Assembly (NCBI RefSeq): GCF_905147045.1
Contig: NC_065908.1
Coordinates: 9,672,001 to 9,736,000 of the forward strand
From: Nymphalis io
Taxonomy: Eukaryota; Arthropoda; Insecta; Lepidoptera; Nymphalidae
Length of the DNA stretch: 64,000 nt
Direction: 5' to 3'
Shown: one piece after another, positions 56,819-64,000 of the stretch
Numbering within the stretch: position 1 is the stretch's first letter
How the letters are laid out: every line of letters starts with the position of its first letter
Notes under the pieces: generated by a model
Seen by the model: only the letters and a program-made list of their open reading frames with translations
Databases searched by the model: none
Told to the model about the DNA's origin: nothing
Made by a program: the position numbers and the translations under genes

Positions 56819-57018
56819 TCAGAACCGCGCGCGGATGTACACGGCCGCCACGTCGTGGTTGGCGTACCCGAGGCGCTTGGCGTGCTTGAAGATCTCGTTG
56901 GTCGTCGCCGTCAGCGGCAGGGACTGTTCTAGGGCGTCCCCCAGTCCCAGGGCCAGTTTCAGATCCTTCTGCATGTGAGTCAGCGGTTGGTGTGTTGAAT
57001 ATGATGACTCGATCATCG
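56819..57018 (-). CDS. GLYR1: GLYR1 homologue, terminal exon
   Basis: The acceptor TTCTTATTCCAG|CGATGATC opens two bases (completing Ala) and 65 codons to a TGA at 56819. It encodes MIESSYSTHQPLTHMQKDLK, then LPLTATTNEIFKHAKRLGYA and AVYIRARF. This is the helical C-terminus of the dehydrogenase-like domain, and the length is as expected. Confidence 0.93.
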
Positions 57019-60000
57019 CTGGAATAAGAACATTTAAAATATTATTAATTAAACTCCAATTTCGAGTGACAATGCTATACATTTCAAGGCTTACGTTTAC
57101 TCACTGGCTGGTAGTTCTTAATGTAGTCATTCCTTCATAATACTACCACAGTGGCCTTAATGGTGAGCACGGCGGGATACTCGCCTCTGCCTTTGAGTAT
57201 GAGGTGCGGCGAGGCGAGCGGCGTGAGCGCCAGCACGTCGAGCAGGTCGGCCGGGACGGCGGGACGGCGGGACGGCGGGACACTCACCTCTGCCTTTGAG
57301 TATGAGGTGAGCGCCAGCACGTCGAGCAGGTCGGCCGGGACGGCGGGACGGCGGGACACTCACCTCTGCCTTTGAGTATGAGGTGCGGCGAGGCGAGCGG
57401 CCTGAGCGCCAGCACGTCGAGCAGGTCGGCCGGGACGGCGGGACGGCGGGACACTCACCTCTGCCTTTGAGTATGAGGTGCGGCGAGGCGAGCGGCGTGA
57501 GCGCCAGCACGTCGAGCAGGTCGGCCGGGACGGCGGGACGGCGGGACACTCACCTCTGCCTTTGAGTATGAGGTGCGGCGAGGCGAGCGGCGTGAGCGCC
57601 AGCACGTCGAGCAGGTCGGCCGGGACGGCGGGACGGCGGGACACTCACCTCTGCCTTTGAGTATGAGGTGCGGCGAGGCGAGCGGCGTGAGCGCCAGCAC
57701 GTCGAGCAGGTCGGCCGGGACGGCGGGACGGCGAGACGGCGGGACGGCGGGACACTCACCTCTGCCTTTGAGTATGAGGTGCGGCGAGGCGAGCGGCGTG
57801 AGCGCCAGCACGTCGAGCAGGTCGGCCGGGACAGCGGGACGGCGGGACACTCACCTCTGCCTTTGAGTATGAGGTGCGGCGAGGCGAGCGGCGTGAGCGC
57901 CAGCACGTCGAGCAGGTCGGCCGGGACGGCGGGACGGCGAGACGGCGGGACGGCGGGACACTCACCTCTGCCTTTGAGTATGAGGTGCGGCGAGGCGAGC
58001 GGCGTGAGCGCCAGCACGTCGAGCAGGTCGGCCGGGACGGCGGGACGGCGGGACACTCACCTCTGCCTTTGAGTATGAGGTGCGGCGAGGCGAGCGGCGT
58101 GAGCGCCAGCACGTCGAGCAGGTCGGCCTGGCTGAGGCCGGCGCGGTCGGCCAGCGCGAGTCCCTCTGCGAGCGCCGCCAGCGACACTCCGCCCACGACT
58201 TGCAGGACGGAGTTCATCTTGGACGCGTTGCCGATCTCGCCTGCGAACGCGATGTGCATAATGCTCAATGAAACTGCATATTTACTGAAACGCAATGTAC
58301 CAATAATATTTCTTGCAATGCCAATGTCAATATGCGAAGGCGACCTACCATCCCACGTACCAGGACGTAGCCCAGTTGCTCACATACTCTCCTAAAATGA
58401 ATTTTACTAAACCAGCTCTCTACTGAATAATGCTCTGCATATAAATATGAAAATTTTCATCCAACAAATATATCCAGATGTCTTACAAGTTAAAAATCAG
58501 TGATGCCTGCTTGGATCTGATTCTGGAATTCTGCTTAAGATATGCATAGTAAGTACCAGTAGTGCCAGGCCATATTTACTTGGTAAAAGTTTTTTAATAT
58601 ATTACCTTTGCAAATATTTATAACTATATTATTCAATATAAAATATTGGCAATTATTATCTCATAAAACAATTAACAATTTAAAAGTTCCAAAAAAGCAC
58701 ACATTCACACAAAAAATTATTTAAGTAATCTTGTATGCACTAGTATTCAGGCGTTCAGATTTGCTCGTTGACGGTTTAAAAATAAGAATATGAAGCACTA
58801 AATAATTAATTTAAATCGAAATAAAAAAAAAACAACAGTTCCAAACAACACTAACATTCATGTCATAATTGAAATAAATTGTAAAATACCACAAAAAAAA
58901 ACTTGTTTCAATACCAAAAATATTTACCAAAAGAACTTTATAAAATTATATAAATTCACTTGCTTAAAATAACCCAAATTCGTTTCATGTTATATATGTA
59001 TATGTTTCATAAAGTTTGCCATATAGATATAACCATGCCAAATTTTAAATGTTACTTGGTGGCTGTTCAAACTAGCTGATTCGACCACGCAAACAGTCTT
59101 GATTTATTATATAGATATATTTATAGAAGTTCAATAAAACAACCTAAATTCGTATCGGAACTTTGGTAATTTTGTTGTTTCCTTTCATACAGAATATAAA
59201 ACATTCACCGAGCCCAGGCGTTATCACTAGTGCACCCTGAGCCGATTCCGCTGTAAACAGTCAACGGGCAAGTTTCGTCGCGCCTGTAACTGGAGACGCG
59301 GACTACTACCGAGGTAAAAGGAGTTCTTGCTCATGGCCTTGAAGCAGGACTGGCAGTCGTCGAACAGCGAGCGGTCGCCCGCCGCCAGCACGATCAGCGT
59401 GCCCTCCTCCGCCTGCGTCTTGGAGCCTTGGATCTGCAACGTGGATACATTCACTGTCAGCCTCCAGATGTTCTGAACCATAGCTTTTTTATTTTACTTT
59501 ACATGTATTTATTTTATGAGGACAATTGTTTTAAAAAGACTCCGGTCTTCCGAACCATTTCATTGAAAAAAGCAGTCTCTGCGTATACATCCCATTACTG
59601 CCACCTGACGGCTGCCGCTGTCCATGTCAAAGCTGATGAACCAGGCCCAACATTTTATATAAGTAATATATTTACGTAAACATGAGAACTAACCTGAGCT
59701 TCAAGGTATCTGCCTCCCTTCCCACTGATAGCTTCGACAATGTCGTGCGACGTGTCCGCATCGATGGATGTCATCTCCACGTAACCTTTGCCTTCTAGGG
59801 ATGGACAGTGAAGCACTCCGCAGTTGCCGAACACCATCTGCAGATCAATTCAGTATTATTATTACAATTACATTATTAGAATTCTAAAAGTCAAGATGAC
59901 CTAGTGATTAGAACGCGTGAATCTTAACCGATGATCGTGGGTTCAAAACCGGGCAAGCACCACTGAATTTTCATGTGCTTAATTTGTGTTTATAATTCAT

Positions 60001-61150
60001 CTCCTGCTTGACGGTGAAGGAAACCATCGTGAGGAAACCTGCATGTGTCTAATTTCATTGAAATTTTGCCAAATGTGTATTTACCAACCCGCATTGGGGC
60101 AGCGTGGTGGAATAAGCTCCAAAACCTTCTTCTCAAAAAGGAGAGGAGGCCCAGCAGTGGGACACAAACAGGCAGAAACAATTATTAGAATTCTGGTATA
60201 TAAAAGATAAAATGATAACCACCATCGTTGGTGCATAATCTCAATATTTTTTATACGAGGCATTACGCGTTAAGACAATTTTTCACTTTATTATTTGTAA
60301 TAAATATTCCGTTTTAGTAAAATGTTAACGACTTTAATTACGGAAATTGTTTGATTGTGATATGAAATTCATATTTTTGTTATTAATTTGTTGAAACTTA
60401 AATTATATCCATCTATTTGATGGTTTTACAAAGGTCGTAAAAGAAAGGTCGGCGGACATTAATAACAATGCGGCGTTCTATGTCAAGGGAAATAAAAAGA
60501 AAGCTCATTTACTTGGATGATAAAAAGAAAATTAATTTTTTATATGTATACAGTATGATGATACAATTACCCTGAGCGTTATTTTAATTAGTACCAAGGC
60601 TCTGTGGTACCACCTCGCAATATTCAGTATCGTTGGGTCCGATTGGAAGGTTGAGTGAGCCAGTGTAGAAACAAGGAATACAACATCCTAGTTCCGAAGG
60701 TTGTATTGGGGAGTAAGATATAAGGGGCGGAGATGACCACTTACCATCAGGCGACACATTTGCCCATCCGTTATAATTTTCTTTTATAGATAATATGTAT
60801 TATAATTTTATATGCAAAAATAAAAATGACATGAAAAACTGGTTTTAACTTTATATAAAAAAATACATATATAAATAATATTTAAATATAAACAAATTAT
60901 AATTCATATTATAACTTTAACGTAAATAATATTTTTCTTATAAAGTTATTAAAGGAAGAAAAACTACCTAATTCGGTCGTTATTTTAAACGAACAATAGA
61001 CGTAGTATTGAAATTAAATGCTAATGGCATTTGTGGTACCTCCTTCGCAGCTTGTGGGTCGGCAACACATGAGAATGTGATATCCGCTTCTTCAACGACA
61101 TCGCAGGGTGTTACAGCAATCGTGGCGCCAACCTTCTCGAAGTCTTTACA
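56819..61150 (-). CDS. GLYR1: GLYR1/N-PAC (NDF) homologue, 3' part: five coding exons
   Basis: Exons on the minus strand are 61150-61040, 59837-59694, 59433-59310, 58240-58061 and 57018-56819 (111, 144, 124, 180 and 200 nt). All junctions are GT-AG and phases agree (0, 0, 1, 1), giving 252 codons to a TGA. The product matches the beta-hydroxyacid dehydrogenase-like region of the chromatin protein N-PAC/GLYR1: ADITFSCVADPQAAKE, GGRYLEAQIQG, EEGTLIVLAAGDRSLFDDC, LGEIGNASKM and QPLTHMQKDLKLAL, ending AVYIRARF. In animals this protein binds H3K36-methylated nucleosomes through an N-terminal PWWP domain and assists transcription through chromatin. The dehydrogenase fold mainly oligomerises. PWWP and Rossmann exons are absent here and must lie past 64000. 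The last intron carries a tandem array that duplicates the splice donor. Confidence 0.93.
57171..58128 (-). repeat. Tandem array duplicating an exon end with its 5' splice site
   Basis: Ten copies start, in plus coordinates of the CACTCACCTCTGCC block, at 57178 (diverged), 57281, 57357, 57452, 57547, 57642, 57753, 57848, 57959 and 58054. Spacings are 103, 76, 95, 95, 95, 111, 95, 111 and 95. Each 95-bp unit is 68 bp of exon (ending GGCAGAG on the minus strand), the donor GTGAGTG and 20 further intron bases rich in CCGTCCCG. The 111-bp units have two extra 8-bp GGGACGGC-type subunits. The 76-bp unit lacks 19 bp. Nine copies keep a GT donor and the farthest has GC. No copy has an acceptor, so none is an independent exon. 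The long ORFs seen here on both strands come from the GC-rich repeat and are not genes. Confidence 0.95.
58061..58240 (-). CDS. GLYR1: GLYR1 homologue, fourth exon in window, 3' end tandemly duplicated
   Basis: The acceptor GCGTTCGCAG|GCGAGATC and donor GGCAGAG|GTGAGTG bound 180 nt. It encodes EIGNASKMNSVLQVVGGVSL and continues through LAEGLALADRAGLSQADLLD to LILKGR. The lysine at the family's active-site position is present (GNASKM). The usual Asn three residues on is not, in line with reports that the animal protein is not an active dehydrogenase. The last 68 bp and the donor recur nine more times downstream in the intron. Confidence 0.92.
58297..58365 (+). mobile_element. SINE family A fragment in a GLYR1 intron
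   Basis: AATATTTCTTGCAATGCCAA and GGCGACCTACCATCCCACGT follow the family A 3' region in plus orientation, without a tail. Confidence 0.5.
58366..59309. other. GLYR1 homologue intron
   Basis: AT-rich intron sequence with nothing recognisable apart from homopolymer runs. Confidence 0.6.
59310..59433 (-). CDS. GLYR1: GLYR1 homologue, third exon in window
   Basis: The acceptor CACGTTGCAG|ATCCAAG and donor TACCTCG|GTAGTAG bound 41 codons plus one base. It encodes QAEEGTLIVLAAGDRSLFDD then CQSCFKAMSKNSFYLG. Strong GC bias at third positions contrasts with the AT-rich introns. Confidence 0.92.
59694..59837 (-). CDS. GLYR1: GLYR1 homologue, second exon in window
   Basis: The acceptor AATTGATCTGCAG|ATGGTG and donor GAAGCTCAG|GTTAGTT bound 48 codons in phase 0. 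The sequence has GKGYVEMTSIDADTSHDIVE and ends GGRYLEAQ, the family's substrate-pocket motif region. The in-frame ATG at its start is internal, not an initiation codon. Confidence 0.92.
59886..60180 (+). mobile_element. SINE family B copy with 14-bp target duplication, in a GLYR1 intron
   Basis: The head is AAGATGACCTAGTGATTAGA and GTGGGTTCAAAACCGG. The full body ends CCCAGCAGTGGGACACAAAC. The perfect direct repeat ATTATTAGAATTCT lies at 59872-59885 and 60181-60194. It is inserted antisense to the gene, about 35 bp upstream of the exon that starts at 59837. Confidence 0.95.
60592..60790 (+). mobile_element. SINE family A relative, diverged, in a GLYR1 intron
   Basis: GGTTGAGTGAGCCAGTGTAG, CTAGTTCCGAAGGTTG and GACCACTTACCATCAGGCGA follow the family order. 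The end (CACATTTGCCCATCCGTTAT) is closer to the 3' end of the LINE at 16494 than to other family A copies. Confidence 0.7.
61040..61150 (-). CDS. GLYR1: GLYR1 homologue, first exon in window
   Basis: The acceptor TTGTTTGTTTACAG|TGTAAAG and donor AAGGAG|GTACCAC bound 37 codons in phase 0. CKDFEKVGATIAVTPCDVVE then EADITFSCVADPQAAKE corresponds to the strand-turn-helix end of the Rossmann fold, after the NAD-binding glycine loop. That loop should be on the next exon upstream, outside the window. Confidence 0.92.
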
Positions 61151-61160
61151 CTGTAAACAA

Positions 61161-62175
61161 ACAACAAAAAATATAACATTATAATAAACAATTTAAATAA
61201 GAAAGTATTGATGTTTTTTTTCAAAACTTAATATATTAAAACGGTTTACTACAAAAAAGTATAAAAATAAGATAGGTAAGTGGACCAAGAACAAAATAAA
61301 AATATACAATTTTGTTTATTAAAATACGTAATCAACGCCCTCTTTCTGTAACACAGTAGAGTTTATTTTTCAAATTTAACGCTAGATGTCGCTACAAGGT
61401 TTTCTCTATAGTTTCAAATCGATAGACGCGCCACGCCAACGATCGGCGACACGGTAACGTCAACGACCCCACGCTCAGAATGGCTCAGCGCCGCCATTTT
61501 GATAACGGCTCTTTCCGACTACGCACAGTCATGCACGAATCTACACCGTGTTCGTTTACAAAGATCGTTTCGTAAAAAGAGACTAGGCACTGTGTCATCA
61601 ATTGAGATAGTTGGAAAACATCACACTTGTCGCGAGACAATATTATGCAGTTGAGATGATAGAAATACTATTTAATCAGGTTTCATGCACCGTTTACTTT
61701 AATTGTAAATGTTTGACGCTATCATTCATATAAAGAAATTGACATCCTGTTGTACATACCAGTTAATAATAAAACGAATGATTGCGGACTAGAATCCATA
61801 TAATTTTATGCGCAAGCCAATCTCACTGACCTGATATTAATTGGCGTGTTCATTAAAGGACCGGTGATCTTAAGAATTTATTAAAATTTCTTTAATTTGA
61901 CTGTATAACTGATACAAGAACCGAATTCCAAAATAAATCGTCTAACAGTATATTTCTTTATAAAATTCGGAAGTCACAATAATAGTTTTGTACATATAAT
62001 TCAATATCTTCATTCAATTCTTGCGGTTTCGCCGGCGTGTTTCGGAAAGAGCAGGTGTTTTGTATAAAAAAAAAGGATGCCTATGCTTCCTTGGGGTTTA
62101 AGCCTGCTTCTTACCATTTGAAAGCGTAGCAGACAGCGTTACTTTCGCATTTATAATATTAGTATAGTACAGTAC
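61161..62175. other. GLYR1 homologue upstream intron, with a CpG-rich block and a repeat fragment
   Basis: 61381-61570 is annotated separately. 62060-62165 carries the old dispersed-repeat ending TTCGCATTTATAATATTAGT, as at 36385. No further GLYR1 exon was found between 61151 and 64000, so this intron is at least 2.8 kb. Confidence 0.55.
61381..61570 (-). promoter_or_regulatory. CpG-rich block, possible internal promoter
   Basis: Within AT-rich intron the sequence becomes GC- and CpG-rich (GACGCGCCACGCCAACGATC, GTCAACGACCCCACGCTCAG). It holds an AATCGATA that fits the DRE core WATCGATW. On the minus strand AAAATGGCGGCGCTGAGCCA looks like a YY1-type start element and opens a 27-codon ORF (MAALSHSERG). 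It lies 350-400 bp upstream of the exon at 61150. An alternative start yielding only the dehydrogenase-like half of GLYR1 is conceivable. An unrelated repeat is the main alternative. Confidence 0.3.
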
Positions 62176-62445
62176 AGTAACAGCCTGTGAATGTCCCACT
62201 GCTGGGCTAAAGGCCTCCTCTCCTCTTTTTGAGGAGAAGGTTTGGAGCTTATTCCACCACGCTGCTCCAATGCGGGTTGGTGGAATACACATGTGGCAGA
62301 ATTTCAGTGAAATTAGACACATGCAGGTAGAGATGAATTATAATCACAAATTAAGCACATGAAAATTCAGTGGTGCTTGCCCGGGTTTGAACCCACGATC
62401 ATCGGTTAAGATTCACGCGTTCTTACCCCGGGGCCATCTCGGCTT
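62176..62445 (-). mobile_element. SINE family B copy with an internal deletion
   Basis: The minus-strand element runs from GTAACAGCCTGTGAATGTCC to the head complement CCCCGGGGCCATCTCGGC. Between GACACATGCAGGT and AGAGATGAATTATAATCA about 40 bp (TTTCCTCACG...CAAGCACG) are missing. The flanks share GTATAGTA, a probable target duplication. The head has the variant GGCCCCGGGGTAAGAACGCG, the same subtype as the copy at 9312. Confidence 0.9.
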
Positions 62446-63059
62446 TTTTTTTGTATAGTAACATAACATAATTATGCCGTTATCAAACTGATATTATGTA
62501 ATAAAAAACTGTTTATAAACTTTAGGAGACTAAATACATTATATGTATTTCAGATGTTTAAAGGAAAAATTAAATTAAATTACATATGTGAACAAAAAAT
62601 AATATACGAGGATTTTCCTTAAAATACTAAAACGATCATTTAAACAAAGCACTAAAAACGATAGCTGTTGTTTAAACATGAACGGTTTATTGTCTGAATT
62701 CTAAACAAACGAAGAAGTCCATAAAAACGATGTTTGAAACATCACAAGTGGCGCTTGCTTCTGGTGAAGGTCATCGTGACAGACTAAATAAGAAAAATTG
62801 AGTTGAAAAACAAACAAATAACTTTTAAGTGTTTGTCGTTAAATATATTTTACCTACTTATAACATTATACCTACTTTCTCACTTAACATTAAGGCATTA
62901 GAATGCTACAGTTTAAATGTTGTCTCTCGTTCGCTTCCTTGTAACCGCACGACGTAAAAATTATCACTACAAATGCATATATACATACGTCAGTTGTTTG
63001 AACTGATGTAATTAACCATACGTTGTATCTTTAAAAGCCCATTGTATGGATGATAACGC
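62446..63059. other. Non-coding stretch
   Basis: No gene or repeat was recognised. Confidence 0.5.
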
Positions 63060-63370
63060 CAGTGATGATGATGACGTTCTCATGACCTATTTCTGCCACG
63101 GGAGACATTTGAGAGTCCAGCTGAGAGACAGGACTAGACAGAAATTATTATAGTGCACTCGTATTTAATCTAACACAGATGCGCTCTCTATTCCCTAACT
63201 CTCATTGCCGTATATATACCAATAGCTTCACGCGAGTTTTAACTTTCGGGCTATTCAAAATTACTTGACTGTAATCCAGTAACTTTTTTTAGCATGACTT
63301 AGTTATCAAAACCTCTAGGACCTCACAATCGACATCCGTCGAAGCTACCCACCGTACTGATCACTGAGAA
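63060..63370 (-). mobile_element. Degenerate SINE family C copy
   Basis: TGATGATGATGACGTTCTCA (tail), TTTCTGCCACGGGAGACATT, GCGCTCTCTATTCCCTAACT and a degraded head around AACCTCTAGGACCTCACAAT follow the order of the copy at 19072. Confidence 0.65.
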
Positions 63371-64000
63371 CAGCACAACAACCTACAAACAATTATACAA
63401 TAATATATTCAATAATTCAATAATGGCAACATTTAATGGTGTCAATGAAAACGCCCACAGTGAACTACACAAAAGGCACTACGTAATATAATATATTACA
63501 ATATCCGAAATAGGTTCAATCAGGCTTATTGTTGTTACGAAACAATAATAATCCCGATAATTATTCGACTAATCTAAAACAGATATATTATAAAGAGAAA
63601 AAAAGAGAACTAAATTCCTTTAATATTATAATTAGGAAACAAAGACATATGTGCAATTACTGACCTACGTACGAAACATTATTACCAATACTAGTTTGGA
63701 AAATACTATAATCATAAAAACCTTGATCTTGCAAGCGCTGTAAACTTTGCCCGCAGCACGTCACAAACAAACAGGAAAGAGGTAGTTTGGTGTCGAGATA
63801 TGAGCAGAGAACAAACTGAATCCATGCTAATATATAGGAAAGGTCGACAATCAAACTTAGCTGAACGAAGAACACCAGGTGTAGCTTGAAATATTATAAA
63901 CTTATTTAAAGCAGAAAGTTATAAATTAAACCCCCTAAAAATAATTTACTTATAACCTTTTCGTAATTAAAATTGTTTAATTACATTTTGAGCTACACGA
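63371..64000. other. Non-coding stretch
   Basis: No exon of the GLYR1 homologue and no repeat was recognised. The minus-strand frame at 63657-63875 does not resemble the PWWP or Rossmann segments expected upstream. Confidence 0.5.

Noticed and set aside
57151..58395. Long overlapping ORFs on both strands (up to 179 codons) with repeating motifs
   Set aside because: They are created by the GC-rich tandem array. Only the part 58061-58240 on the minus strand is true exon.
63657..63875. Upstream GLYR1 exon encoding PWWP or the NAD-binding loop
   Set aside because: The minus-strand frame has no glycine-rich loop or PWWP-like residues. Those exons must be outside the window.
1..64000. CRISPR arrays, bacterial operons, ribosome binding sites or phage attachment sites
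   Set aside because: The sequence is eukaryotic with spliced genes and SINEs. The tandem array has no spacers.

Overview
The window is a gene-poor, AT-rich stretch of insect nuclear DNA, almost certainly from a moth or butterfly (Lepidoptera). Three things point there: dense short retroposons of types common in lepidopteran genomes, intron-split genes with GT-AG junctions, and a conserved oxidoreductase-like gene closest in my memory to the insect GLYR1/N-PAC (NDF) protein. A nymphalid butterfly is my guess, not a conclusion. No rRNA gene, functional tRNA gene, CRISPR array or intact transposase was seen.

Two protein-coding loci are well supported, both on the minus strand. The first, 56819-61150, holds the last five coding exons of the GLYR1/N-PAC homologue: 252 codons, every splice phase compatible. 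Its PWWP-encoding 5' exons must lie beyond position 64000. The second, 48698-52863, is a complete four-exon gene for a 147-residue protein I do not recognise. A further terminal coding exon (47372-47583) just downstream is phase-compatible with exon 3 of that gene. Weaker, mostly single-exon candidates are a signal-peptide first exon (3691-3788, -), a terminal exon (23329-23456, -), a terminal exon (31189-31274, +), a first exon (38506-38645, +) and a short ORF (44539-44799, -).

Most of the remaining recognisable sequence is retroposon. SINE family A (about 290 bp, A-rich tail after a TTCCTATTCTATAAAA-like end), SINE family B (about 300 bp, clear tRNA-like A and B boxes) and SINE family C (about 375 bp, tRNA-like head, trinucleotide tail) recur throughout. 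Several have clean target-site duplications and several are nested in one another. Also present are 3' ends of RTE-like and jockey-like LINEs, a short retroposed element D seen twice with its own target duplications, a repeat E seen three times, and a 327-bp MITE with perfect 31-bp inverted termini.

The most unusual structure is a GC-rich tandem array at about 57171-58128, inside the last intron of the GLYR1 homologue. Each unit (95 bp, some 111 or 76 bp) is 68 bp of the upstream exon's 3' end, the GTGAGT 5' splice site and 27 bp of intron. The gene therefore carries about ten tandem copies of an exon end with its splice donor. This is the best candidate in the window for an undescribed phenomenon.
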